DNA from: Methanobacteriota archaeon
GTDB taxonomy: Archaea; Halobacteriota; Methanomicrobia; Methanomicrobiales; Methanoculleaceae
Length of the DNA: 46,961 nucleotides
Assembly: GCA_030446015.1 (NCBI GenBank)
Contig: JASUSO010000008.1
Location: forward strand, 1 to 46,961
Direction: 5' to 3'
Each line of letters opens with the position of its first letter. Within the stretch, counting starts at the first letter, position 1. A program made the position numbers and the translations under genes. This document shows positions 8,148 to 16,852 of the stretch, piece by piece. The notes under the pieces were generated by a model. It was given only the letters and a program-made list of their open reading frames with translations, was not told the origin of the DNA and did not search any database.

Positions 8148-9544
8148 GCCAAAACCACGTTCACCTGTACTCTATCGAACCTGATGTCCACATATCCCTC
8201 GCCGCAGACATACTCTGCATCGATATGCCGGATTCTCTCCGGATCGACGTGAACCCGAACGCGCAATGGGGGCAATGATCGAGCTCGCTCGAGACCTGCA
8301 ACCGTGATCTTGAGGCCGTCTTTGGTCTTCGAACAATCCAATCTGGCATTGCGTCGCATCCTGAACCAGTCGACAATATCGATTGCGCGCGTAACCCAAG
8401 CTCCATCTGCCGTTGCCCTGTTGATGATACTCGCATATACATCGCCCCAGTCGCGGGGTGCGGCCAGGCAATCGCTGTGCCAGAGTATCGTGACAACACC
8501 CCCGTACCGCAATGCTTGATCGAGGATCTCGTTGCAGGTCCGGTACGCATCATTCTCGTCAAGGCTCAGGCAGTCAACCCGCTTGCATCCCTCTTCTGTC
8601 GTGAGCCAGCAGTGCCTCCCGAACAGGCTGACATCCTGGATGTGAAGAGGGAGTTCCAGCAGTCTCTGCACTCCGCGTGGCCGGTAGACCTGTAGCGTCC
8701 CGGCCCGGAACCCAACATCCTCGTTGTACCCGAACGTTGAGTCGTAATCATAGCCGGCATTATCAAGGATCTGCCATGTGCCCTCATCAAAATGCAGCCA
8801 GTGAACTCGTGTGCCTACTTTTACTCCTGTGTCCTTCGGGAGAGACATGCGCTCATTCTTGGCGCTGACTTCATCAATCCAGTTGTCTATGCCGTGAATT
8901 CCCACTTCCCATCCACCGGAGGTCAGTTCTTTAATGAGGGTACCATCGATTGAGTAGTATCCGGCACGGATCTTCGGGGAGCCGATACCCGCATGGCCAT
9001 TGCGGGGCAGGAAGTAGAACGTGGATTTCACTTGGTGCTTCTCCTCGAGCGCTCTCCAGGCCTCGAAGAGATCCCAGGGATCCTTCGCAAGACCGAATTT
9101 CGCGAGTATGATTCTGGCTCCATCGATAATCCTTCGTTGACGAAAACAGTTGTAGGCTGCGTAGAAGACCGAAATAAAGGAGCGCTCTCTGACGGAGGTG
9201 ATATCCACATCGTGCGTGAGCGCAAGCGAGTAGTTATATCCCCAGGGTATCGGCGGGATCTCGATCAGCGGAGAAAACTGTTTTATTTTTTGCCGCAATG
9301 TCTCCAAGTATTCCTCACAGATCGGTTTACGATTACGGGGAAGTCCCTCGTTGAGCACATCAGCGATTGTTTTGATCAGGTCATTGTCGGAGAGGTCGAT
9401 TACGTTACGGGCTTCTGATATATGGCCGTTTTTCGTTATGATGACATCGTATTCGGACGTCGGGACATACCATTCCCAAGGAACCTTCAGTAACTGAAAC
9501 ACTTCTTCAACTGCATATTCATCGTCATGTTGCACTCCAATCAT
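8144..9544 (-). CDS. NodB-like polysaccharide deacetylase family protein
   Basis: A 466-residue protein. Residues 100-420 carry the NodB fold: YSLALTHDVD (motif 1, the catalytic and metal Asp pair, near 105-114), FYFLPRN, GGWEVGIHGIDNW (motif 2 region with the metal His), YDYDSTFGYNEDVGFRAG (motif 3), LELPLHIQDVSLF and VVTILWHSDC (late motif His). Such enzymes remove acyl groups from amino sugars. The first 100 residues and the beta-rich C-terminal tail are not recognised. No signal peptide is visible, so it probably acts in the cytoplasm on a lipid-linked or nucleotide-linked intermediate. It heads the four-gene minus-strand operon that includes ATP-grasp, PHP and GT4. Confidence 0.82.
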   Translation of the reverse strand: MIGVQHDDEYAVEEVFQLLKVPWEWYVPTSEYDVIITKNGHISEARNVIDLSDNDLIKTIADVLNEGLPRNRKPICEEYLETLRQKIKQFSPLIEIPPIPWGYNYSLALTHDVDITSVRERSFISVFYAAYNCFRQRRIIDGARIILAKFGLAKDPWDLFEAWRALEEKHQVKSTFYFLPRNGHAGIGSPKIRAGYYSIDGTLIKELTSGGWEVGIHGIDNWIDEVSAKNERMSLPKDTGVKVGTRVHWLHFDEGTWQILDNAGYDYDSTFGYNEDVGFRAGTLQVYRPRGVQRLLELPLHIQDVSLFGRHCWLTTEEGCKRVDCLSLDENDAYRTCNEILDQALRYGGVVTILWHSDCLAAPRDWGDVYASIINRATADGAWVTRAIDIVDWFRMRRNARLDCSKTKDGLKITVAGLERARSLPPLRVRVHVDPERIRHIDAEYVCGEGYVDIRFDRVQVNVVLA

Positions 9545-9737
9545 GTTTTTTATGCCTCTTTTGAGATGTACAGTCCTTGCGGGTTTGCTTGCGCCCTAAT
9601 GATGCCACAGTTGATCGGCTCAAATAAATCAATTTGATAGGCATTAACTTATACTTTATCAAAACATAGATTTCGGGAGACTCTGGTAAAATAAAGGGTT
9701 TTATCGGACAGGATATGGTGGTATGTGTTACGAGCAC

Positions 9738-9771
9738 CCTCGCCGGCCAGGATGGATGGGGGCCGGCGAGG
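9738..9771. terminator. GC-rich hairpin after the split GT4
   Basis: CCTCGCCGGCC and GGCCGGCGAGG form a perfect 11-base-pair stem around a 12-base loop. It lies about 50 bases past the stop of the minus-strand glycosyltransferase and before the deacetylase operon. No T-run follows on either strand, so a classical terminator is not certain; it could protect the 3' end of the transcript. Confidence 0.35.
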
Positions 9772-9822
9772 CTCTGGCTACGGCGATTGTTGTCCAGGTA
9801 CGCCGATGGCCTTAAATCAGGA

Positions 9823-10760
9823 TCATATGGGTTTTTCCTCGATGACGCTCCGGATCTTTTGCATTCTCTTTTGCAGAGAAAACTCCTTCTCTACTCTGGT
9901 TCTTGCTGCCTTTCCCTTATCGGACTGCAACGCCTCCGATATTGCTGCCGCAGTCGCTTCTGCATCCCCGTACGGCACCAAGACCCCTGCATCGCCTACT
10001 ACCTCCGGAAGGGCACCCCTTTCTGTCACTACGGGGACGCACTCGCAGGCCATCGCCTCCGCAAGCGCGACACCGAACGACTCCCGGTAAGAGAGCTGGC
10101 AGTAGACTTTTGCCCGGCGATACCACTGCAGAAGTTCGTTCTGAGACGGAGCGATGGCGAACTGGATGTTTGGGAGGAGCCTTGCAGCCTGAAGGGGAAT
10201 GTATCGAGACCCTTGAGCGTGATGTTGCTCCGGCTGATCTGGCATACCGTGATGACGAGTTTGTCTTTCTCCTCTCCCGGGGAGAACTGCGCGCAGTCGA
10301 TCCCGTTGTAGACGACCGCAACGTGGCGACGCTCGCTCACCTCCAGGATCTCCTGCCGGTTGAACTCCGAGACCGCAAGGATGTGATCGGCGTTCTGGAT
10401 GATGTAGTTCACCCGTTTTGCAAGTTTCGGGTCGAGCTGGGCACCGTATCCGATCTCCGGCTCTCTTGCGACCTCGTAACCGCCGATGACGACGATGGTT
10501 CTCTTCCCGAGGAGATTTGCCAGCGTTACCGCAAGATACGAATGGTTGTGGGCGAACCAGGAGTAGGTGAGATCGGCCCAGAGGACCCCCCGGAGGATCT
10601 CAAATGCTATCAGAAGGGATCGCTTCAGTCCGTTCTCCCCCGGATTGTTGCTGATGACGGCTTCCCGGACCTGATAAGCCTGCCTGAGCGCCTCGAGGTC
10701 GCGCTCTATGAACGTGGAGGGGGATGGAGATACCAGGAATATCTTCTTTTGCTGCTTCAT
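9823..10760 (-). pseudogene. GT4-family glycosyltransferase split by one frameshift
   Basis: Two minus-strand frames together make one GT-B protein of about 312 residues. The first (from MKQQKKIFLVSPSPSTFIE at 10760) runs through NADHILAVSEFNRQEI to SRSNITLKGLD. The second continues with AARLLPNIQF, then YRESFGVALAEAMACECVPVV and GALPEVVGDAGVLVPYGD, the E-x7-E donor region, to the stop at 9823. The switch falls near 10195-10210, where one base appears lost. Every expected motif is present, so this is either a very recent mutation or a sequence error; if the latter, the gene is functional. Confidence 0.8.
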
Positions 10761-10961
10761 TTGAGTCCCTCAGACGTGCTAAACGGGGGCACATGCAACT
10801 CCCTGCAGCAGGCGTGTCCTACGGGGTATAATACCGTTCGTGGGATAAACTGGAAATCTATAGCGGAAGTTGGATATCTCATATGCGAGAGACTGGAACA
10901 CTGAACAGACCCGGAAATATCCTGTTCTACGACTCCAGAAACGATCGTTCCTTTCTGCCCC

Positions 10962-12074
10962 CTAAATCTGTCGGTATACCTCGAGTAGCCTCTTCTCCAT
11001 CTCTCCCCAGTTATACCGCTCAAGAACCGCCTTCCGCCCGTTCTCCCCCATCCGCTGCGCCTCGTCAGGGTGCTCGAGCAGGTAGACGATCGCCTCCGCG
11101 ATCGCATCCGGGTCGGTCGGGTCGACCAGCATTCCACACCCCGTCTCGCCGACAATGTTCCGGATCTCCGGGAAATCGCTTGCAACGACAGGGAGGCCGC
11201 AGAGCATATAGTCGAAGAGCTTGTTCGGGAGGCCAATGTAGGCGTTGTAGTAATGAGGCTGGAAGGCGAGGAGGCCGATGCTCCCCTCGCACAGGATCTC
11301 GTACATCTCCCGGTAGGGAAGGTAGCCCGTCATCGTGATCTCCGGTCTCGGGTTGGTCTTCGCCGCAATCGCACCGATATCCTCGCGGACGTTCCCGACG
11401 AACGTCAGGGAGACCTCGGGAACCGTTGCCGCAACCTGCGACATTGCCTGGATGCATTCACGAATGCCATGGAACAGTTGCATATTCCCGGCCATGTAGA
11501 CCACGTTGCAGTTGCTCTTCGTCCGCGGCGCTGGCGGCACCTGGCTTGCGATCGAACAGTTGGATATGATCACAGGCTTTGTCCCGTTTCGACAGAACCG
11601 CTCCGCGACGCTCTCGCTGACGGCAATCTTCTCATCGGCAAATCGCGCCAGCAGAACCTCTCCTCTGGACAGCAGGGATTCGAGGACCTTTGCGATGCCT
11701 GATGAGTTCGGGATGCCGAGATCGAATGGGATCTCGCTCGGCCAGTGCTCGTGGACGTCGTAAACGACCTTTCGGCCTTTCACCGCCTTCAGCAGGAGCG
11801 CCACAAGGAGAGCGTCCGGTTCGTGGCAGTGAATGACGTCGCACTCCTCTCCCAGACCTGCCCGAAGCACCCTCCAGAGTGTCAGGGGGTGAAGGAGGTT
11901 TGAAGCGGGTTTCCGGACGGCAACGATCTTCACACCCCCATCCTTCCGAACACCCCCGCTCGCCGAAGGAGCGATGATCGTGACGTCGTGCTCCTTTGCC
12001 AGGCTCTTCGCCTCTTTCTCGAATATCCGCCCGTCGTAGGGTTGGTGGGTCGTGGTGAGCATGCAGATGTGCAT
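10962..12074 (-). CDS. GT4-family glycosyltransferase
   Basis: Complete GT-B protein of 370 residues. It starts MHICMLTTTHQPYDGRIFEK, has VIHCHEPDALLVALLLKAV and VVYDVHEHWPSEIPFDLG in the N-terminal domain, and in the donor domain NVVYMAGNMQLFHGIREC and YNAYIGLPNKLFDYMLCGLP before VVASDFPEIRNIVGETGCG. The usual first Glu of E-x7-E is replaced by a GLPNKLFDY context, seen in a subset of GT4 enzymes. It stands alone on the minus strand, about 200 bases upstream of the split GT4. An AT-rich promoter-like region lies upstream at about 12125-12150. Confidence 0.87.
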   Translation of the reverse strand: MHICMLTTTHQPYDGRIFEKEAKSLAKEHDVTIIAPSASGGVRKDGGVKIVAVRKPASNLLHPLTLWRVLRAGLGEECDVIHCHEPDALLVALLLKAVKGRKVVYDVHEHWPSEIPFDLGIPNSSGIAKVLESLLSRGEVLLARFADEKIAVSESVAERFCRNGTKPVIISNCSIASQVPPAPRTKSNCNVVYMAGNMQLFHGIRECIQAMSQVAATVPEVSLTFVGNVREDIGAIAAKTNPRPEITMTGYLPYREMYEILCEGSIGLLAFQPHYYNAYIGLPNKLFDYMLCGLPVVASDFPEIRNIVGETGCGMLVDPTDPDAIAEAIVYLLEHPDEAQRMGENGRKAVLERYNWGEMEKRLLEVYRQI

Positions 12075-12132
12075 AACCAGATCTCAAGCCCCCTGCCCGG
12101 ACACGAACGAGAGGCTGAACGGCCATTTTATA

Positions 12133-12146
12133 TTTGATGAATATTT
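12133..12146. promoter_or_regulatory. TTTGATGAATATTT motif near divergent GT promoters
   Basis: This AT-rich site lies about 60 bases upstream of the minus-strand GT4 start at 12074. Its core TTTGATGAATATT is identical to 13 bases of the palindromic site upstream of fdhA (39648-39660) and close to the site upstream of purL. On the minus strand it runs straight into AATATAAAATGG, a possible TATA box for the GT4. This third copy lacks the flanking CCA/TGG of the other two and may be chance in AT-rich DNA. Confidence 0.3.
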
Positions 12147-12288
12147 ATAATTAATCTAGAATTAATTCCGGTGACGCCGGACGGGAGAGGCGTGGCGAGT
12201 CGCCCGAAAAAAGATAGGTGGGTAACCGGCGGCCCGCCGCGATAGCATGAGTGGCGTTCTGCCCGTCCACTCTCCTGGGCACGCAAAG

Positions 12289-12298
12289 TTTGATATAG
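12289..12298 (+). promoter_or_regulatory. TATA box upstream of GT4 at 12327
   Basis: TTTGATATAG preceded by the purine-rich CGCAAAG fits an archaeal BRE plus TATA pair. It is about 30 bases upstream of the ATG at 12327, which predicts a very short leader. Confidence 0.4.
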
Positions 12299-12326
12299 CG
12301 ATGCACTGCTTATCAACCCCGGTCGC

Positions 12327-13409
12327 ATGAAGGTTGCGCTCATCACCAACTACTGGAAAGAGAGCCAGGGCGGCGGCATCAGGGTCTATCTGCAGAACTT
12401 GGTACAGGAACTGACTGCGAGCGGTGCAGATGTGCGAGTCATATTCAGGGAGGGGAGCGACCCCGCTGAGGTCTGCATACCGACCAACCAGCGGCTCTTT
12501 GCGGTACGGTCGCTCCCCGCCCTGCAGGACTACAGGCCGGATGTCATAAGCGTTCACGGCGGCTGGCATTGCCTCTTCCCTGCAATCGCCTACAAACTCA
12601 TCCGCGGCTGCACCGTCATCCAGACCTTCCATACCGAACCTGAGGAGGCGCTAACGGACCGGTTCCGGCTATTCTACCGGGCTCTCCTCAACCGGTGCGA
12701 CCATGTGACGTTCGTCTCGGATCGGCTCCGGGAGCGGACCCTCGAGGTCTGGAACCTGAAGTTCCCGAAGACCGAGATAACCTACGCGGGGGCCCCCGAG
12801 GTTGCCACGGCGACCCCAGAAGAGGTTGCTGCGTTCCGCGAGCAGTTCGGTATCGGGGACCGCCGTCCGGTCCTCCTTGCTCTAGGCATGACTGCGCTGA
12901 AGTACAAGGCTGAAGGCCTGAAACGCCTCATCCGAGCCGTAAACCTCCTCAGAGATAAGTATCCTGAAGTTATCCTTATCGCGACGCGAAGGGGCGTCTT
13001 CTCCCCGGAAGTAGAGGAGTTCGCACGGGCCGAAGGGGCGTCCGGGCACGTTATCTTCACGGGAGATATCGAGAACACAGCTGTGCCGCTTTCTCTCTGT
13101 GATATCTACACGCACATCACCCTCGGGGACGGATTGCCGATAGCGCTCCTTGAGGCGATGGCCATGGCCAAACCTATCGTTGCAACCCCTGTGGCCGGGA
13201 TACCGGAAGCGATCAGAGATGGGGAGAACGGTATCCTCGTGCCACCGGAACCGGCTGAGATCGCTGGGATGATCGATTACCTGATCGAGAACCCGGATTT
13301 AGCCCGGCGCCTCGGAGAAAATGCGAAGAGGACTGTTGAAGAACGGTTTACGTGGCAGAAGAGCGCGGCGAAGTTTTTGACGCTCTTCTCGGACGGTCAG
13401 CGGGTGTGA
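12327..13409 (+). CDS. GT4-family glycosyltransferase
   Basis: A 360-residue GT-B enzyme. The N-terminal domain has MKVALITNYWKESQGGGIRVY (a glycine-rich acceptor loop), VISVHGGWHCLFP and TVIQTFHTEPEEAL; the C-terminal domain has LLALGMTALKYKAEGLKRL, VIFTGDIENTAVP and LGDGLPIALLEAMAMAKP, then IVATPVAGIPEAIRDGENG. In the E-x7-E signature the first Glu is replaced by Asp (D-GLPIALLE), an unusual but tolerated variant. It is the only plus-strand gene between 3 and 19.4 kb. It is convergent with the next GT4, with four bases between stops. Confidence 0.87.
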   Translation: MKVALITNYWKESQGGGIRVYLQNLVQELTASGADVRVIFREGSDPAEVCIPTNQRLFAVRSLPALQDYRPDVISVHGGWHCLFPAIAYKLIRGCTVIQTFHTEPEEALTDRFRLFYRALLNRCDHVTFVSDRLRERTLEVWNLKFPKTEITYAGAPEVATATPEEVAAFREQFGIGDRRPVLLALGMTALKYKAEGLKRLIRAVNLLRDKYPEVILIATRRGVFSPEVEEFARAEGASGHVIFTGDIENTAVPLSLCDIYTHITLGDGLPIALLEAMAMAKPIVATPVAGIPEAIRDGENGILVPPEPAEIAGMIDYLIENPDLARRLGENAKRTVEERFTWQKSAAKFLTLFSDGQRV

Positions 13410-13413
13410 CGAA

Positions 13414-14697
13414 TCATCGCAGGAGGGTCAGCAGGTCGCCGGCAAAGGTGCTGTAGTTTCTGTTCGCGTTGTAGTTACGCTCCCAGTTCTCCCTGCACGC
13501 CGACCGCATTGCCCGGGCGCCGTCAGGGTCGGCAGCAAGCCTGCCGACGGCTTTCGCTATATCCCATGGTGCCGGATTCTCCGGAAGCAGGATACCCGTA
13601 GCGTCGGAGACGATCTCCGGAGTCCCGCCCACCGCCGTCGCGACCACCGGGATACCGCAGCTCTCCGCCTCCATGATCGAGACCGGAACGCCCTCAGACT
13701 CACTGACATTTATGAAGATATCGACGGGGCTCTGCCGGTAATGCTCCAGGACGGCGGCGTTCGTGAGATACCCGGTGAACCGGTGGCTGACGTTCCCTGG
13801 CAGCGTTGCATCTGCATAGGCTTCCATCTCGGCCTGCAACGCCCCTCCCCCGATGTGCACCCACTCAAACTCCCGGTCGGGCTGCATACGTCCTGCTTCT
13901 GCAAGGCCCCGGACCAAGAGGTCGATGCGTTTTATCGGGATGATGTGGGAGCAGGAGACGACCCGAAAGACCCCATTGAGGGAGGAGGGCGTAAGGAACC
14001 CGGGATCTTCCGTACCAATCCGGGCTACCTGGAAGCGGGATGCGCACGAGGGGTACCGGGCTGACAGATACCTCTTCCCATGCTCCGAGACGGGGTAGAT
14101 CCGGTCAAGGGAGCAGGCTCGGGTCTCCTCAAACGGCATGTAGGGCGGGGTGTAGCGTTCGGCGTAGAGGTCGTACCCGTGCGCCCGCGAAATGCACCGG
14201 ATCTCCGGGAAATCCCTCTTAACCAATGCTGTACCGAGCGCGGTGCCGTCGAACCAGTAGGTATAAAGGAGCGTGCGAGCGGGATCGAGCATCCCCCTCT
14301 CGACCCTCCGTGCAACCCAGTCCCGGACTTCGAGCGCGATGCCGAGGTAGCCGAGGGCTTTGCGCATCCCGGCCGGGTGGAGCATGGACCGGTAGTTTTG
14401 CCGAAACTCGGCGTAGAACTCTGCTGATGCAAGCGATGAAAGGGTGAGGTGCAGGTAGTAGGCTGCCGTGCTCTCTTTCTGCGCATCGTACATGATGGAA
14501 GTCTCGGCCGAAATGTTCTCCGGGAGCGGCCTGTCGAGTCTCTCGCCGGGCGGGGGATAGAGGCGCGGGACAAGTGTGATAGTATCAAACACCGGGGAGA
14601 GGTGCGGGAGTTCCCGGTCGAGGAACGACTCCACAACCTTGCTGAAGGGGTAGGATGTAGTGAAGACAACCAGGTGATCGCCGTTCTCGTGGGCCAT
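13414..14697 (-). CDS. GT4-family glycosyltransferase, long form
   Basis: At 427 residues this is longer than its neighbours because of an extended N-terminal half that contains LLYTYWFDGTALGTALV and CISRAHGYDLYAERYTPP, where the AHGYD turn marks the acceptor domain. The donor domain has VVSCSHIIPIKRIDLLVRG, FEWVHIGGGALQAEMEAYA, VSHRFTGYLTN, and the E-x7-E segment SESEGVPVSIMEAESCG before IPVVATAVGGTPEIV. The layout resembles colanic-acid or exopolysaccharide transferases of the WcaL/AmsK kind, but that is only a resemblance. It sits 36 bases downstream of the broken GT2. Confidence 0.86.
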   Translation of the reverse strand: MAHENGDHLVVFTTSYPFSKVVESFLDRELPHLSPVFDTITLVPRLYPPPGERLDRPLPENISAETSIMYDAQKESTAAYYLHLTLSSLASAEFYAEFRQNYRSMLHPAGMRKALGYLGIALEVRDWVARRVERGMLDPARTLLYTYWFDGTALGTALVKRDFPEIRCISRAHGYDLYAERYTPPYMPFEETRACSLDRIYPVSEHGKRYLSARYPSCASRFQVARIGTEDPGFLTPSSLNGVFRVVSCSHIIPIKRIDLLVRGLAEAGRMQPDREFEWVHIGGGALQAEMEAYADATLPGNVSHRFTGYLTNAAVLEHYRQSPVDIFINVSESEGVPVSIMEAESCGIPVVATAVGGTPEIVSDATGILLPENPAPWDIAKAVGRLAADPDGARAMRSACRENWERNYNANRNYSTFAGDLLTLLR

Positions 14698-14733
14698 CGC
14701 CGTGGGTAAGGCGGCCGGAGCAGATAAGTGTTT

Positions 14734-15740
14734 TCAGTATTGGGCGAAGATTGCCTTCATGCGGCGATAGCGCTGGTACCACGGGGCTGGTATAAGTGTC
14801 ATGAGTAAGTATGCGATCTTTCGTCGGCGGTGCAGTCTTGTCGGGCACCAGGCCAGGTTGGCCCGCACGAGGTCGGGACGCCCGGCCTGAATGTTCCGCG
14901 CTGCGGCCGGAGTTGTTTTGCGCAACGTACTCCAGCACGTCATCGAGCATCTCCCGAGGAATCAGCCCGCGTTCGACCGCACGCCGTGCTGAGGCGACGA
15001 AGGGGTTCTCGGGACGGGCTGGAGCCTTGTGCATGCCTTGTGGGCAATTTCGGTATGGTAGATCGCACCGAACCGCTGGGTGAACGCGATTGGATAGCTG
15101 AACACAATCCGGCCCCAGAAGTCCACATCCTCGCCCCACCAGAATCCTTCGGCAAATCCTCCCATTTCCTCCAGGACCAATCTTGGTATCGCCACTGAGG
15201 AGGCACTGACCGGCGGTTCGCCGAGGGTTGCCGACCGAAAGTAGTTCGGGAGCAACCCGCTCCAGGGAGCCGGAGGGAGCCGGAGGCACGGCGGCAATAG
15301 AGGCGGTTCGCACACCGCCGTCCGGGTTGTAGACTGCGTAGGCCGTCGCGTAAGCCCCAGCCCGGGGGTAACGCCTGCAGAGGTCGAGGACCGCCTCCAG
15401 AAAAGTTGGGTGCCATTCGTCGTCTGCATCCAGGAATGCTACGAGATCCACGTTTGCCTCCCGGATCCCCCGGTTCCGTGCAGCCGAGACGCCCTGGTTC
15501 TCCTGCACGATCAAGCGTATCCGGGTGTCTGCAAAGCGCTCGGCGATCGTCGCACCCTCATATCGGTCGACCCGTCGTCGATGACGATGGCCTCAAACTC
15601 CTGTTCGGTCTGAGCAAGCACCGACCGAACCGCTCGCTCGATAAATGGGGCCTTGTTGTAGAGGGGGATGACCACCGAGAAGATTGGTTTACCACCGCCT
15701 GCCAGATGCCCGCACCTCCCTTTGGCTAAAGAGGGGTGCG
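14734..15740 (-). pseudogene. GT2-family glycosyltransferase with several frameshifts
   Basis: The pieces line up as one GT2 of about 330 residues. First come [20 protein letters not shown] and IVIDDGSTD. After a shift, [32 protein letters not shown] and LVAFLDADDEWHP follow. After a second shift come LPNYFRSATLGEPPVSAS and FAEGFWWGEDVDFWGRI; after a third, ARPENPFVASARRAVERGL and MLDDVLEYVA; after a fourth, a tail ending in PAPWYQRYRRMKAIFAQY with its stop at 14734. No good start codon is in frame at the 5' end, so a fifth lesion is possible. The coding pattern between breaks is intact, so loss was recent or the assembly is poor here. Confidence 0.78.
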
Positions 15741-15764
15741 CCTGTGATGCCGGTTGCGCGCCCC

Positions 15765-16850
15765 CTATACACCGGGGCAGTTGATGGTAACTCCAGAAGG
15801 AATAATCTTTGCAATCACGGCTGCAGCCTGCCCATTACCAAAGAGCGGGAACTGGTCTCCCGCCGGAGCAAACTCACGAATCATCGAGATAATCCTCTCC
15901 CGCTCCGCCCCCACAAGTACGTTCCACCCGGCCTCAACCGTTTCGACCCACTCGGTGTTCTCCCGGAGGGTGATGCAGGGGACGCCGAGCATGTAGGCCT
16001 CCTTCTGGACCCCGCCTGAGTCGGTGAGGATCTTTTCCGCTTGCGCCATCAGGCGGAGCATGTCGAGGTAGCCGAGCGGTTCGATGACCCGGATGTTCTC
16101 CGGCATCTCCGCGAGGAGACCATACTCGCGGAGGAATTTCCGTGTCCGGGGATGGACCGGGAAGACGACCGATCTATCGGCCTCCCCGAGAGCACCGAGG
16201 ATGGCGGCCATGTTCTCCGGGCTATCGGTGTTCGACGGCCGGTGGACGGTGGCAACGAGGTAGTCTCCTGGTTCGACCCCAACGTCCTCAAGAATCCGGG
16301 ATCGCTCTTCCGCGATCGTGCGATTGTAGTTCATCGCGTCCACCATCACGTCCCCGACGAGGTGAACACCCTTCGTGATCCCTTCGGTCGCGAGGTTCGC
16401 GACCGCCGTTGCCGTCGGGCAGAAGAGGAGGTCCGATGCGTGGTCGGTGAGTACCCGGTTCACCTCCTCGGGCATACTGCGGTCGAAACTCCGGAGTCCC
16501 GCCTCGACGTGCGCCGCCGGGATATGGAGCTTTGCCGCCGCGAGCGCTCCCGCGAGGGTCGAGTTCGTGTCGCCGTAAACGAGAACCATATCTGGCTTCT
16601 CAATCTCAAGAACACCCTCGATAGCCCCGAGCATCGCCCCGGTCTGCCGTCCGTGGGTCCCGGAGCCGATGCCGAGGTTGTAATCGGGCCTCGGGATGCG
16701 GAGTTCCTCGAAGAAGACCTCCGACATGCCGTGATCGTAGTGCTGTCCGGTATGGACGAGGATCTCCTCGTGCTCCTTCCTGAGTTCCCGGGAGACGGGA
16801 GCGCACTTGATGAACTGCGGCCGGGCACCGACGATCGATACGATCTTCAT
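15765..16850 (-). CDS. wecB: UDP-GlcNAc 2-epimerase family, paralogue 2 (WbpI/WecB-like)
   Basis: This 361-residue non-hydrolysing epimerase has [72 protein letters not shown] and [14 protein letters not shown]. Its start follows the dehydrogenase stop by three bases, so the two are co-transcribed with the Gfo/Idh/MocA gene upstream. That trio matches the order of activities in the WbpA/WbpB/WbpI pathway, where the epimerase converts a UDP-diacetamido-glucuronic acid to its manno form. Simple UDP-GlcNAc to UDP-ManNAc epimerisation is the alternative. It differs clearly from paralogue 1 (GARPQFIK against GTRPEIIK), suggesting different substrates. Confidence 0.9.
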   Translation of the reverse strand: MKIVSIVGARPQFIKCAPVSRELRKEHEEILVHTGQHYDHGMSEVFFEELRIPRPDYNLGIGSGTHGRQTGAMLGAIEGVLEIEKPDMVLVYGDTNSTLAGALAAAKLHIPAAHVEAGLRSFDRSMPEEVNRVLTDHASDLLFCPTATAVANLATEGITKGVHLVGDVMVDAMNYNRTIAEERSRILEDVGVEPGDYLVATVHRPSNTDSPENMAAILGALGEADRSVVFPVHPRTRKFLREYGLLAEMPENIRVIEPLGYLDMLRLMAQAEKILTDSGGVQKEAYMLGVPCITLRENTEWVETVEAGWNVLVGAERERIISMIREFAPAGDQFPLFGNGQAAAVIAKIIPSGVTINCPGV

Positions 16851-16852
16851 GG

